Shown: positions 34,725 to 44,437, numbered from the stretch's first letter. The stretch: 62,432 bases of DNA from an uncultured Eubacteriales bacterium (GCA_900314355.1 OMUY01000091.1:1-62432), one strand, 5' to 3'. Notes: a model not told the origin generated them from the letters alone. Numbers and translations: made by a program.

Positions 34725-35966
34725 ATGGAAAAACAAAATAAAACAGCGGAATACGATTCTGCCGACTGCGGGGATTCCGGCGAACTGATGAATATAAGAA
34801 ATTTCGGAGCTGAAAGTTCCGAAAGAAACGGCATTATAATCAGAACAAGTATAATCGGAATAGCGTCAAATCTGCTGCTCGCCGCTTTTAAGGCGGCTAT
34901 CGGAATAATAGCAAACTCCGTGTCCGTTGTTTTGGACGCAGTAAACAACGTATCTGACGCCGCTTCGTCGATAATTACGATAATAGGAACAAAACTTGCC
35001 GGAAAAAGCCCCGACAGAGAACATCCGTTCGGACACGGCAGGGCGGAGTATATTTCATCTATGGTAATTTCGGCGCTTGTTCTTTACGCCGGCATTACGT
35101 CACTTGTGGAATCTGTCAAAAAAATAATCAAGCCGGAGACTCCCGATTATTCATTTCTGTCGCTTGTTATAATCGCGGTCGCTGTCGCCGTAAAGATATT
35201 TCTCGGACTTTACGTAAGCTCCAAAGGAAGAAAAGCGAAATCAGACTCGCTTGAAAATTCAGGCAGAGACGCTTTAAACGATTCTATAATTTCAGGCGCT
35301 ACGCTTGCCGCCGCTTTGATTTACACCGTCTGGAATATTTCGCTTGAAAGCTATCTGGCCGCTGTTATTTCAATTGTGATTATCAAATCGGGCATCGACA
35401 TGATAAAAGATACTTTCTCAAAGATACTTGGAGAAAGAGCCGACGCAGAACTTGCTCAGGAAATCAAGAATACGGTGTGCGGTTTTGACGGAGTTACGGG
35501 AGCGTACGATTTGATTTTAAACAACTACGGTCCCGACAAATTCAACGGCTCAATACATATAGAAATACCCGACACTTATACTGCCGACGAGATAGATGAG
35601 CTTTTGAGGCAGATAACGGTAAAAGTTTATCAAAAGCACAACGTCATCTTGACGGCTATCGGCGTATACTCCTTGAATACGAAGGACAAAAAAGCCATAG
35701 AGATGAGGGAAAAAATAAAAGACGAACTTACAAAGGAAGAATATGTTCTCCAGATGCACGGTTTTTACGTAAACGAGACGAGCAAAACGATTAGGTTCGA
35801 TCTGATTATTTCTTTCGACGCGCCGGACAGGCTCGCAGTGTACGAAACGGCCGTAAAAAAAGCGCAGTCCCTCTACCCGGATTACAAATTTGAAATTACT
35901 CTTGACTCCGATTTTTCAGAACCGGAACACGTCAAAGAAAAAGGCACGAAAAAGAAAAAGCGCTGA
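34725..35966 (+). CDS. Cation diffusion facilitator (CDF) metal transporter
   Basis: A 413-residue membrane protein with about six membrane segments that exports divalent metal against protons. Metal-site residues: D-A-V-N-N-V-S-D in TM2 and D-A-L-N-D in TM5; in the TM2-TM3 loop, D-R-E-H-P-F-G-H-G-R-A-E-Y is the classic CDF motif. After the normal cytoplasmic CDF domain (about residues 235-320), an extra ~80 residues look like a second ferredoxin-like copy (V-L-Q-M-H-G-F-Y-V-N...I-S-F-D), which makes it longer than typical 290-310 residue CDFs. The metal (Zn, Mn or Fe) cannot be read with certainty. Confidence 0.9.
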   Translation: MEKQNKTAEYDSADCGDSGELMNIRNFGAESSERNGIIIRTSIIGIASNLLLAAFKAAIGIIANSVSVVLDAVNNVSDAASSIITIIGTKLAGKSPDREHPFGHGRAEYISSMVISALVLYAGITSLVESVKKIIKPETPDYSFLSLVIIAVAVAVKIFLGLYVSSKGRKAKSDSLENSGRDALNDSIISGATLAAALIYTVWNISLESYLAAVISIVIIKSGIDMIKDTFSKILGERADAELAQEIKNTVCGFDGVTGAYDLILNNYGPDKFNGSIHIEIPDTYTADEIDELLRQITVKVYQKHNVILTAIGVYSLNTKDKKAIEMREKIKDELTKEEYVLQMHGFYVNETSKTIRFDLIISFDAPDRLAVYETAVKKAQSLYPDYKFEITLDSDFSEPEHVKEKGTKKKKR

Positions 35967-35973
35967 ACTTATT

Positions 35974-36004
35974 TATCCCGGTTGAATTGCCGGGATATTG
36001 TTTT
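35974..36004 (+). terminator. Rho-independent terminator
   Basis: TATCCCGG and CCGGGATA form a perfect 8-bp stem with an 8-base loop, then TTGTTTT, right after the CDF gene. The stretch 36005-36357 holds no gene, only AT-rich leader and promoter sequence. Confidence 0.85.
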
Positions 36005-36227
36005 GCCGAAAATAACAAATCAATGTTATTTGATATTTTTAACAATAAATTCATTATTATAAATCTCAATTTTCACAATGCTACAAATTTTAATAAATCG
36101 CCCGATTTGCTTGATTTTTTGGGCAGAAATGAATATACTTTATCTTGAATAAGGGTATGTGAAAAATTTAACAATCTCAAAATTTCATATTAATTACTGC
36201 GAAATATTTAATTGAAAATTTTGTTAT

Positions 36228-36236
36228 GTTATAATT
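36228..36236 (+). promoter_or_regulatory. Extended -10 promoter of the ldh-fum-hdr-frd cluster
   Basis: TGTTATAAT is an extended -10; a weak TTTAAT lies 17 bases upstream as -35. The leader to ldh is about 115 bases and AT-rich. GGAAGG precedes the ldh ATG. Confidence 0.6.
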
Positions 36237-36357
36237 AATTCAAACACCTTTATTTGTATTATTAAAATCCGTTTTAATTTTTATCGGGAATTTTATCACA
36301 AGTTCGGTCTTTTGAAAATAAGATCGAAAATTTTCAGAAAAAAAGGAAGGTCTTTTT

Positions 36358-37308
36358 ATGAACAAGGTAACTGTCATCGGAACCGGCTCCGTGGGCTCGA
36401 CTATAGCCTACACTCTTATGGTTCAGGGTTTTGTGTCTGATATAGTAATGATAGACATAAACGGCGAAAAAGCTCTCGGCGAGGCTCTTGACATAAGGCA
36501 GGGAACGCCTTTTTCAAATTCATGCTCTGTTTACGCCGGAAGCTACGAGGACGCTAAAGGCTCTGACATAGTAATACTTACATCCGGAATACCGAGAAAG
36601 CCGGGACAGTCGAGGCTTGATCTCGCCGCTACGAACGTAAACATCGTAAAGCAGATAATACCGGAGATTACCAAGGCCGCTCCGGACGCAAAATATATAA
36701 TAGTTTCAAATCCCGTCGATATTCTGACTTATGCTTTCTGCAAATATGCCGATATTCCCGAACAGAATATTATTGGCTCGGGAACAATACTCGACACTGC
36801 GAGACTCAGAGCGAGACTTTCTGAGTATTATTCGGTATCTCAGCAGAATGTTCACGCTTATGTTCTCGGTGAACACGGCGACAGCTCGTTTATCCCGTGG
36901 TCAATAGCGAATATTTCAAACGTGCCCATTGAGGAGTACAGGGCGTCGATTCTCCACACCGACGGAATTTATCCCGAACTCAACAAGGCGGACGTCGAGG
37001 AATACGTTAAAAAAAGCGGCGCGAGAGTTATTCAGAGAAAAGGAGCTACGTTCTACGCGGTATCTATTTCGGTATGCCACATAGCGAAATGCCTTCTTTC
37101 CGGAATTGACACGACTATGACAGTATCCACAATGCTTCACGGTGAGTACGGAATATCCGACGTCTGCCTTTCTCTTTTGAATATCGTAGGCGAAAACGGA
37201 GCTCATTCAAAGATAATGCTGCCGTTCAACGACGAGGAAAGGGCAAAATTAAATTTAAGCGCCGAAAAACTCAAGGACACGATAAATAAGCTCGGACTTT
37301 CTAAATAA
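36358..37308 (+). CDS. ldh: L-lactate dehydrogenase
   Basis: A 316-residue cytoplasmic NAD enzyme that interconverts pyruvate and lactate. The N-terminal G-T-G-S-V-G-S-T-I loop binds NAD. The specificity loop G-I-P-R-K-P-G-Q-S-R-L-D-L has Gln where malate dehydrogenase has Arg, so lactate is indicated. The active-site segment L-G-E-H-G-D-S-S-F is intact. It is the first gene of the cluster; fumC starts 18 bases after its stop. Confidence 0.95.
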   Translation: MNKVTVIGTGSVGSTIAYTLMVQGFVSDIVMIDINGEKALGEALDIRQGTPFSNSCSVYAGSYEDAKGSDIVILTSGIPRKPGQSRLDLAATNVNIVKQIIPEITKAAPDAKYIIVSNPVDILTYAFCKYADIPEQNIIGSGTILDTARLRARLSEYYSVSQQNVHAYVLGEHGDSSFIPWSIANISNVPIEEYRASILHTDGIYPELNKADVEEYVKKSGARVIQRKGATFYAVSISVCHIAKCLLSGIDTTMTVSTMLHGEYGISDVCLSLLNIVGENGAHSKIMLPFNDEERAKLNLSAEKLKDTINKLGLSK

Positions 37309-37326
37309 AAGTAAATGGAGAACAAA

Positions 37327-38703
37327 ATGGAATACAGAATTGAACATGATTCTTTGGGCGAGGTAAAAGTTCCTGCCGACAAGCTATGGGGCGCGCAGAC
37401 AGAGAGAAGCCATGAAAATTTCAAAATCGGCGTAGGAATAGAAACAATGCCGTCGGAGATTATTCACGCTTTCGGAATACTTAAAAAAGCCGCCGCGACG
37501 GCAAATCATTCGCTGAAACCCGAAAAAATGACCGACGAAAAGCTAAAAGCCATATCAGCCGCCGCCGACGAGGTTATTTCCGGAAAACTCAACGACAATT
37601 TTCCTCTTGTCGTATGGCAGACAGGCTCCGGCACGCAGTCCAATATGAACGCGAACGAAGTAATAGCTAACAGAGGAAATCAGATAGCCGGCAAAAAGCT
37701 TCTTCACCCAAACGACGATGTAAATATGTCGCAGTCATCTAACGACACGTTCCCGACAGCTATGCACATAGCGGCTGTTATGGCGGTAGAGGACAGAGTA
37801 ATTCCCGCCTGCGAAACGCTCATTGATACTTTCAAAAAGCTTGAAAAGGAAAACGAGGGAATAGTGAAGTCCGGAAGAACTCATCTTCAGGACGCGACTC
37901 CCATCAAATTCAGCCAGGAAATTTCCGGCTGGAGAGGAAGCGTCGAAAGAGACGCGGAACTTTTAAAAGCTTCCGTCGAGCCTTTGAAGGAGCTCGCTCT
38001 CGGCGGAACGGCAGTTGGAACGGGACTGAACGCACCTGAGGGATTTGACAAACTTGTAGCCGAGGAAATTGGAAAACTCACGGGAAAAGATTTCAAAACG
38101 TCTCCAAATAAATTCCATTCTCTGACGTCAAAGGATGAAATAGTATTCTGCCACGGCGCGTTAAAAGCTCTGGCGGCGGATATGATGAAAATAGCGAACG
38201 ATGTGCGCTGGCTCGCTTCGGGTCCGAGAGACGGTCTCGGAGAGATAACAATTCCGGCTAACGAACCCGGCTCGTCCATAATGCCCGGAAAGGTGAACCC
38301 GACTCAGTGCGAACAGGTCACGATGGTGGCGGTTCAGGTAATTTCAAACGACGTCGCCGTTTCAATGGCCGCGTCTCAGGGAAATTTTGAGCTGAACGTG
38401 TTTATGCCGGTGACAGCCTACAATTTCCTCCAGTCGGCGAGACTTCTTTCCGAGTCCATACTTTCATTCAATGAAAAGTGCGCCGTCGGAATAAAGGCCG
38501 ATAAGAAAAAAATGCACGACAATCTTTACAATTCGCTTATGCTCGTCACGGCTTTAAGCCCTTATATAGGATATGAAAACAGCGCAAAAACGGCGCAGAA
38601 AGCTTTTAAAGAAAATATGTCTTTAAAAGAAGCGTGCGTAAGTTCGGGATATTTGACGGCTGAAAAATTTGACGAGATTTTCCACCCCGAACAGATGTGC
38701 TGA
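37327..38703 (+). CDS. fumC: Fumarate hydratase class II
   Basis: An oxygen-stable fumarase of 458 residues that converts malate to fumarate. Signature G-S-S-I-M-P-G-K-V-N-P-T-Q and the T-G-S-G-T-Q-S-N-M-N, S-S-N-D-T-F-P-T and G-R-T-H-L-Q-D-A-T-P segments place it with FumC rather than aspartase. An in-frame ATG at 37315 overlaps the GGAGA ribosome site, so ATG 37327 is the start. Position between ldh and the hdr genes suggests that it supplies fumarate to the reductase encoded at the end of the cluster. Confidence 0.93.
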   Translation: MEYRIEHDSLGEVKVPADKLWGAQTERSHENFKIGVGIETMPSEIIHAFGILKKAAATANHSLKPEKMTDEKLKAISAAADEVISGKLNDNFPLVVWQTGSGTQSNMNANEVIANRGNQIAGKKLLHPNDDVNMSQSSNDTFPTAMHIAAVMAVEDRVIPACETLIDTFKKLEKENEGIVKSGRTHLQDATPIKFSQEISGWRGSVERDAELLKASVEPLKELALGGTAVGTGLNAPEGFDKLVAEEIGKLTGKDFKTSPNKFHSLTSKDEIVFCHGALKALAADMMKIANDVRWLASGPRDGLGEITIPANEPGSSIMPGKVNPTQCEQVTMVAVQVISNDVAVSMAASQGNFELNVFMPVTAYNFLQSARLLSESILSFNEKCAVGIKADKKKMHDNLYNSLMLVTALSPYIGYENSAKTAQKAFKENMSLKEACVSSGYLTAEKFDEIFHPEQMC

Positions 38704-38751
38704 AAAAACAGGTTTATTTTACGGTTGATATAATTTTTAACAGGAGAAAAA

Positions 38752-39543
38752 ATGACAGTCAGTTATTTTCCGGGCTGTACGCTCAAAAACAAAGCTGTCG
38801 ATCTTGACAAATACGCAAGACAGACGGCAGAAAAACTCGGAGTGACATTCGAGGAACTTGACGAGTGGCAGTGCTGCGGCGGAGTATTCACCGAGTCAAC
38901 CGATGAAATAGCGACAAAGCTTTCATCGGTCAGGGCTTTGAAAAAAGCGGAGGATCTCGGCAACATTCTCGTCACGGTATGCAGCGCGTGTCATAACGTT
39001 ATAAAACAGACTAATTATCAGATGTCAGACGAAGATTTCGCGTCCAAGGTAAATAATTACCTCGGGTCGGAAGAAGCTTACGACGGACAAGCCGTCGAGA
39101 AGCATTATCTTGAACTGTTGAGGGACGATATAGGATTTGACAGCGTAAAAAAACAGGTTGTAAATCCTCTCAAGGGTAAAAAGATAGCGTGCTATTACGG
39201 CTGCCTTCTTTTGAGACCTTCAAAAGTCATGAAAACGGATGATCCCGAAAATCCGTCGATTATGGAGGATCTTGTAAAATCACTCGGCGCCGAGCCGGTT
39301 TACTACGCTGCGAGAAACGAATGCTGCGGCGGATATGTCGTAGCGGACAGCCCGGAATTTTCAAAGAGAAGGGCAAAAGATATATGCGACGGCGCCGAAA
39401 AAGCTGGAGCCGATATGATAGTTACTGCCTGCCCGCTTTGCATGTACAACCTCAAAAAATCAGGTTCGGACATACCTGTCGTATATTTTACGGAAGTCAT
39501 GGCCGAAGCTTTCGGAATTAAGGAGGGCGAAAATAATGGCTGA
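38752..39543 (+). CDS. hdrB: Heterodisulfide reductase subunit B (HdrB-like)
   Basis: A 263-residue protein with two complete CCG domains. The first has C9, C41-C42, C77 and C80; the second has C151, C191-C192, C227 and C230. Both match C-x(31-39)-C-C-x(34-36)-C-x-x-C, which in methanogen HdrB binds the two non-cubane [4Fe-4S] clusters that split a disulfide. Soluble, with no membrane segment. It overlaps hdrC by 8 bases. This organism would not have CoM/CoB; the acceptor is either another disulfide protein or the fumarate reductase downstream (inference). Confidence 0.9.
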   Translation: MTVSYFPGCTLKNKAVDLDKYARQTAEKLGVTFEELDEWQCCGGVFTESTDEIATKLSSVRALKKAEDLGNILVTVCSACHNVIKQTNYQMSDEDFASKVNNYLGSEEAYDGQAVEKHYLELLRDDIGFDSVKKQVVNPLKGKKIACYYGCLLLRPSKVMKTDDPENPSIMEDLVKSLGAEPVYYAARNECCGGYVVADSPEFSKRRAKDICDGAEKAGADMIVTACPLCMYNLKKSGSDIPVVYFTEVMAEAFGIKEGENNG

Positions 39544-39952
39544 TGAAAATAAAGAGCTTAAAATGCCCGACATGAATTACGCTAAAGACGAGATAATAAG
39601 AATTTCAGGCGTAAATCCGAGAAAATGTATGAGATGCGGCAAATGTTCGGCGACATGCCCGGCTTATGACGAAATGGAATATCATCCGCATCAGTTCGTA
39701 TATATGGTTGAGACGGGAGAAATAGAGCCTCTGCTGAAATCAAAGTCTTTATACAAATGCCTTTCGTGCTTTGCATGTATAGACAGATGTCCGAGAGGCG
39801 TTGAGCCGGAGAAATTAGTCGAGGCTGTAAGGCTTACAGTCGAAAGACAGCAGGGCAACGACCATTTTACTCCCGACAGTCTCGCCGAATTTTACGACGA
39901 CGATATGCCGCAGCAGGCTATCGTGTCGGCTTTCAGAAAATACAGAAAGTAA
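39536..39952 (+). CDS. hdrC: Heterodisulfide reductase subunit C (HdrC-like)
   Basis: A 138-residue iron-sulfur protein with two [4Fe-4S] motifs: C31, C34, C37, C41 and C75, C78, C81, C85 (C-M-R-C-G-K-C-S-A-T-C-P and C-L-S-C-F-A-C-I-D-R-C-P). It wires HdrA to HdrB. There is no membrane anchor of the HdrE type. It lies between hdrB and hdrA with minimal spacing; strong AAGGAGG sites lie on both sides. Confidence 0.92.
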   Translation: MADENKELKMPDMNYAKDEIIRISGVNPRKCMRCGKCSATCPAYDEMEYHPHQFVYMVETGEIEPLLKSKSLYKCLSCFACIDRCPRGVEPEKLVEAVRLTVERQQGNDHFTPDSLAEFYDDDMPQQAIVSAFRKYRK

Positions 39953-39967
39953 GGAGGAGAGCTTAAA

Positions 39968-41962
39968 TTGCAGAGAATAGGTGTTTTTGTATGCCACTGC
40001 GGTACAAACATTGCCGGTACGGTAGATGTGTCTCAGGTGGCGGAAGCGCTTTCGCACGAACCGGGAGTAGTCTATTCAAAAGATTATACATATATGTGTT
40101 CTGCCACAGGTCAGGGAATGCTGAAAGACGCTATCAGGGATTACAATCTGACAGGCGTGGTAATTTGCTCATGCTCTCCGAGAATGCACGAAAATACATT
40201 CAGAAAAGCGGCAGAGCAGGCCGGACTGAATCCGTTCATGCTTGAAATCGCGAATATAAGAGAGCAGTGCTCATGGGTTCACAAGGATATGGCCATAGGC
40301 ACGGCGAAGGCAATAGTTTTGGGCAGAGCCGCTGTAGCCAAGGTAAATTTGAACGCTCCGCTTACATCGGGCGAAACGGCAGTTACAAAAAGGGCGCTTG
40401 TAATCGGCGGCGGAATTGCCGGAATACAGACTGCTCTTGACATCGCGGACGCCGGATTTCCCGTTGACATCGTAGAGAAAAAACCGACTATCGGCGGAAA
40501 AATGGCTCAGCTTGACAAAACTTTCCCTACTCTTGACTGCGCCGCCTGCATACTCACGCCAAAGATGGTTGAGGCGCAGCAGAATGAAAATATAACCATT
40601 TACTCCTACAGCGAGGTTGAGGACGTCAAGGGTTTCGTGGGCAATTTTGACGTAAAGATAAGAAGAAAAGCCCGCTATGTCGATGAGACGAAATGCACGG
40701 GCTGCGGTCTATGCACCGAAAAATGTCCTATGAAAAAAGTTCCGAACGAGTTCAATCTCGGCATGGATTCAAGACATGCTGTGTATATTCCGTTCGCTCA
40801 GGCTGTTCCTAAGGTCGCGACGATAGATCCGAATTACTGCCTTAAATTAAAGTCCGGAAAATGCGGACTTTGCTCCAAGGTATGTTCGGTAGGAGCTATA
40901 GACTACACTCAAAAAGACGAAATTATCGAAGAAAAGTACGGCGCGATAGTAGTCGCTACGGGATATAATCCGATTTCACTTGACAAATTCGACGAATTCG
41001 CTTATTCAAAATCAAAGGACGTTATATCTTCTCTCGAACTTGAAAGGCTTATGAACGCCGCGGGTCCCACAGGCGGAACATTGTTGAGACCGTCCGACGG
41101 AACTCATCCTCATACTGTTGTTTTTGTTCAGTGCGTCGGTTCAAGATGCGAGGCGAACGCCGAAAAGGGCAAGGAATACTGCTCAAAAATATGCTGTATG
41201 TACACGGCTAAGCACGCGATGCTTATCAGAGATAAATATCCCGACACCGACGTATATGTTTTCTATATTGACGTGCGTACTCCCGGCAAAAATTTCGACG
41301 AGTTCTACAGAAGGGCAGTCGAGCAGTACGGCGTTCACTACATAAAGGGAATGGTCGGAAAGGTCACTCCGGAGGACGGAAAACTGAAAGTTCAGGCTTC
41401 AGACCTTCTTGACAACAGACAGCTCAAAATAGATGCGGATATGGTAGTTCTCGCCGCCGCGATAGAACCCGACAAATCGGCAAGACCTCTTGCGACTATG
41501 CTCACTGCTTCAATGGACACAAACGACTTCTTTACCGAGGCTCATCCGAAGCTCAGACCCGTTGAATCGCCGACTGCCGGAGTTTTCCTCTCGGGCGTAT
41601 GCCAGGGACCCAAAGATATTCCGGAAACAGTCGCACAGGCAGGCGCGGCAGCGTCTAAGGCCATAGGGCTTTTATGCAAGGACAAGCTCAAAAACAACGC
41701 ATGCGTTGCGGAGTCAAACGAAATGATGTGCAACGGCTGTTCTCAGTGCGAGAAAGTGTGCGCTTACGGAGCGATAACTTATGTTGACAAAGAATTCAGA
41801 ATGCCCGACAGGACTACTCAGGTAAGGCGTGTGGCGAGCGTAAACCCCGCCGTATGCCAGGGATGCGGTGCTTGTGCATCGGCATGCCCGTCGGGAGCTA
41901 TGGATCTAAAAGGTTTCAAAAATGATCAGATTTTGGCGGAGGTGGACGCATTATGCAGGTAA
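39968..41962 (+). CDS. hdrA: Heterodisulfide reductase subunit A, bifurcating flavoprotein (HdrA-like)
   Basis: A 664-residue flavoprotein that carries the FAD where electron bifurcation takes place in HdrABC complexes. Seen: an N-terminal cysteine region (F-V-C-H-C-G-T-N-I, then V-I-C-S-C-S-P-R-M-H), FAD loop I-G-G-G-I-A-G-I-Q-T-A, and T-L-D-C-A-A-C-I-L-T-P-K-M. Four ferredoxin-type cysteine motifs follow: C-T-G-C-G-L-C-T-E-K-C-P, C-G-L-C-S-K-V-C, C-N-G-C-S-Q-C-E-K-V-C and C-Q-G-C-G-A-C-A-S-A-C-P. The start is TTG at 39968 behind a strong GGAGGAG. It overlaps the mvhD-like gene by 10 bases. Confidence 0.93.
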   Translation: MQRIGVFVCHCGTNIAGTVDVSQVAEALSHEPGVVYSKDYTYMCSATGQGMLKDAIRDYNLTGVVICSCSPRMHENTFRKAAEQAGLNPFMLEIANIREQCSWVHKDMAIGTAKAIVLGRAAVAKVNLNAPLTSGETAVTKRALVIGGGIAGIQTALDIADAGFPVDIVEKKPTIGGKMAQLDKTFPTLDCAACILTPKMVEAQQNENITIYSYSEVEDVKGFVGNFDVKIRRKARYVDETKCTGCGLCTEKCPMKKVPNEFNLGMDSRHAVYIPFAQAVPKVATIDPNYCLKLKSGKCGLCSKVCSVGAIDYTQKDEIIEEKYGAIVVATGYNPISLDKFDEFAYSKSKDVISSLELERLMNAAGPTGGTLLRPSDGTHPHTVVFVQCVGSRCEANAEKGKEYCSKICCMYTAKHAMLIRDKYPDTDVYVFYIDVRTPGKNFDEFYRRAVEQYGVHYIKGMVGKVTPEDGKLKVQASDLLDNRQLKIDADMVVLAAAIEPDKSARPLATMLTASMDTNDFFTEAHPKLRPVESPTAGVFLSGVCQGPKDIPETVAQAGAAASKAIGLLCKDKLKNNACVAESNEMMCNGCSQCEKVCAYGAITYVDKEFRMPDRTTQVRRVASVNPAVCQGCGACASACPSGAMDLKGFKNDQILAEVDALCR

Positions 41963-42402
41963 ACAACGATACCGAAAAAGATTACAAGCCTTTGATAGTC
42001 GCCTTCTGCTGCAACTGGTGTTCTTACGCGGGAGCGGATCTCGCCGGAAACAACCGGCTCAGCTATCCGGCCGACGTCAAGATAATAAGAGTTCCATGCT
42101 CGGGCAGACTTAATCCGCTTTTCGTTTTGAGAGCGTTTCAGAGGGGAGCCGACGGTGTAATTATATGCGGCTGTCACCCGGGCGACTGCCACTATACTAC
42201 GGGAAATTATTACACGAGAAGAAGAATGGCTCTGCTTTTCTCTATGCTTGATTATCTCGGCATTGAGAGGGAAAGGACAAAAGTGGCGTGGATTTCCGCC
42301 GCCGAGGGACAGAGATTCGCCGAGACTATGAACGAGTTCACATCTCAGGTCGCTTCTCTCGGAAAAAATAAGAGACTGGAGGATCTTCGATGCAAAAATT
42401 AA
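41953..42402 (+). CDS. mvhD: MvhD-type iron-sulfur subunit (FlxD-like)
   Basis: A 149-residue electron carrier of the MvhD/FlpD family with its [2Fe-2S]-binding cysteines: A-F-C-C-N-W-C-S-Y-A-G-A-D and I-I-C-G-C-H-P-G-D-C-H-Y, plus V-P-C-S-G-R. In methanogens it passes electrons from the donor module to HdrA; in Flx systems the FlxD protein does this. It is coupled by overlap to hdrA and to the next gene. Confidence 0.92.
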   Translation: MQVNNDTEKDYKPLIVAFCCNWCSYAGADLAGNNRLSYPADVKIIRVPCSGRLNPLFVLRAFQRGADGVIICGCHPGDCHYTTGNYYTRRRMALLFSMLDYLGIERERTKVAWISAAEGQRFAETMNEFTSQVASLGKNKRLEDLRCKN

Positions 42403-43379
42403 CGCGCGGCGAATTAGTCAGAAAAGCCGAAGAGCTTCTTGACAATGGAGAGGTAAAGCACGTCCTCGGCTGGAGAGCAGGCGAGTTTGACTACGACCTC
42501 ACGCCTTCGGTTTTCGACACAAAAGACGATATCGAGGCAAATTTCCGTTTTGACGATTTCTGCGGACCTAATTTTTCAAAATATCTTGTCAAAAAGACGA
42601 GAGAGCTTGAAGGGAAAATACTTGTCTTCTTAAAACCCTGCGACACATATTCTTTCAACGAGCTTTTGACGGAACACAGATTTGACCGTGAAAAAGTTTA
42701 CGTCGTCGGAATAGAGTGCAGCGGAATGGCCGATATTTTTAAGATAAAGGAAATTGCCGGCGAGGGGATTTCAAAAATCGAGCCGGACGGAGAATATTTA
42801 TCTGTTGCCTCATTGTACGACGACGAGCCTGTTAAGATTAAAGCGTCCGATGTTTTAGAGGAAAGATGTATAAACTGCAAGTCTAAAAAACATGTGGTTT
42901 ACGACGAGCTTCTCGGCGAGGAAGGCGAAGAACAGGACTCCGGCAGGTTCGAGGAGGTGGAAAAGCTTGAAAAAATGACTTCCGAGGAGAGATTCGGGTT
43001 CTGGAAAAAGGAGCTTTCAAGGTGTATAAGATGCAACGCCTGCAGAGACGTTTGTCCTGCATGCACATGTGAAAAATGCGTATTTGACAACCCGGACTCC
43101 GGCACTCAGAACAAATCTCCTGCCACGACTTTCGAAGAGCAGAATTTCCACATAATCCGAGCTTACCACGTCGCCGGCAGATGTACAGACTGCGGAGAAT
43201 GTTCAAGGGTTTGTCCGCAGAGAATACCGCTTCACCTTCTTAACAGAAAATTCATTAAGGATATAGATTCGTTCTACGGAGATTACCAAGCCGGACAAGA
43301 GGCGGGACAGAGAAATCCGCTTATTGATTATACTCAGAACGACATAGACCCGAGCGAGATTTTCGGAGGCGCAAAATGA
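42390..43379 (+). CDS. flxC: 4Fe-4S dicluster protein, FlxC-like
   Basis: A 329-residue soluble protein. The N-terminal 170 residues recall the F420-hydrogenase/HdrD-associated carrier fold (I-L-V-F-L-K-P-C-D-T-Y-S, V-V-G-I-E-C-S-G-M). A C-I-N-C-K-S-K-K motif follows. The C-terminal half has two ferredoxin motifs, C-I-R-C-N-A-C-R-D-V-C-P-A-C and C-T-D-C-G-E-C-S-R-V-C-P. Order and content match the third gene of FlxABCD-HdrABC clusters known from sulfate reducers. It relays electrons between the flavoprotein FlxA and MvhD/HdrA (inference). Overlaps its neighbours on both sides. Confidence 0.8.
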   Translation: MQKLTRGELVRKAEELLDNGEVKHVLGWRAGEFDYDLTPSVFDTKDDIEANFRFDDFCGPNFSKYLVKKTRELEGKILVFLKPCDTYSFNELLTEHRFDREKVYVVGIECSGMADIFKIKEIAGEGISKIEPDGEYLSVASLYDDEPVKIKASDVLEERCINCKSKKHVVYDELLGEEGEEQDSGRFEEVEKLEKMTSEERFGFWKKELSRCIRCNACRDVCPACTCEKCVFDNPDSGTQNKSPATTFEEQNFHIIRAYHVAGRCTDCGECSRVCPQRIPLHLLNRKFIKDIDSFYGDYQAGQEAGQRNPLIDYTQNDIDPSEIFGGAK

Positions 43380-44437
43380 TATACTCATGTGAAATAAGTC
43401 ATCTTGACGACCTTTTTAAAGAGATTTCGTCATTTGAAAAACTTTACCTTCCCGTCGATGAAAATGAAAGTCTGTCGTCGAGGTATGAGGTGTATTCCGA
43501 AGGAAAAAAGATGTCCGACAGGCTCAACACCGTCAGAAGTCCCAAGGATTTTTTCTTCCCTCAGACGGAAAACCTAATGGCATTCAAAACCGAAGGCAAA
43601 AAAATCGATATTATTGACGTTAGACAGGAAAACGAGGATTTCGCTGTTTTCGGCGTCAGAGCGTGCGACGCGAGAGCGTTCAAGGTGCTTGACAACGTAT
43701 TTTTAAAGGACGTTCCCGATTCGTACTACGCCGATAGGAGAGCACACGGAACTATTATTTCCCTCGCCTGTTCAAGACCTGTTGAAACATGTTTCTGCCA
43801 TACGTTTGACATCGACCCGACGGAACCGGACGGCGATGTAAAATCGTGGAAAACCGAAGAAAAACTTTACCTTGAACCGGTGACGGAAAAAGGAAATAAA
43901 TTTATAGAAAAACTTCTTTCCGTATCGGATATTTTAAAAGAAGAGGGTACGGAAACCCCCGCCGACGTCGCAAAGCAGAAAGAGCAGACGAAGAAAATAA
44001 TTAAGAAACTTCCTCTTTACTCTCTTTCAAAGGAAAAATTCGGCGCCGGAAAGACGGAAGAATATTTCAACAGCCCCGAATGGGATAAACTTTCGGAATC
44101 ATGCTTAGGCTGCGGCACATGCACTTTTGTATGCCCTACATGCCAGTGCTACGATATAAAAGACTTTAAGACAAATAACGGCGTTATCAGGTACAGATGC
44201 TGGGATTCCTGCATGTACTCCGATTTCACCATGATGGCGGCCGGACAGCCGAGACATCATCAAAAGGAGAGATTCAGACAGAGATTTATGCACAAGCTTG
44301 TGTATTATCCTACTGATTACGACGGACTTTTCTCCTGCGTGGGATGCGGCAGATGTCTTCAGAAATGTCCTATACATATGAATATTGCCAAGGTTATGAA
44401 AACTTTGACGCCTGTATCTGACGGAGGTGACAAATGA
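43376..44437 (+). CDS. flxB: 4Fe-4S dicluster protein, FlxB / AsrA / sulfhydrogenase-beta-like
   Basis: A 353-residue protein of the AsrA/HydB type. N-terminal region with F-F-F-P-Q-T-E-N-L-M, then F-G-V-R-A-C-D-A-R-A-F, which is typical of the family. Two [4Fe-4S] motifs: C-L-G-C-G-T-C-T-F-V-C-P-T-C-Q-C and C-V-G-C-G-R-C-L-Q-K-C-P. In hydrogenase and sulfite-reductase systems this subunit joins the FAD/NAD subunit (next gene) to the rest. Its stop overlaps the flxA start. Confidence 0.85.
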   Translation: MIYSCEISHLDDLFKEISSFEKLYLPVDENESLSSRYEVYSEGKKMSDRLNTVRSPKDFFFPQTENLMAFKTEGKKIDIIDVRQENEDFAVFGVRACDARAFKVLDNVFLKDVPDSYYADRRAHGTIISLACSRPVETCFCHTFDIDPTEPDGDVKSWKTEEKLYLEPVTEKGNKFIEKLLSVSDILKEEGTETPADVAKQKEQTKKIIKKLPLYSLSKEKFGAGKTEEYFNSPEWDKLSESCLGCGTCTFVCPTCQCYDIKDFKTNNGVIRYRCWDSCMYSDFTMMAAGQPRHHQKERFRQRFMHKLVYYPTDYDGLFSCVGCGRCLQKCPIHMNIAKVMKTLTPVSDGGDK

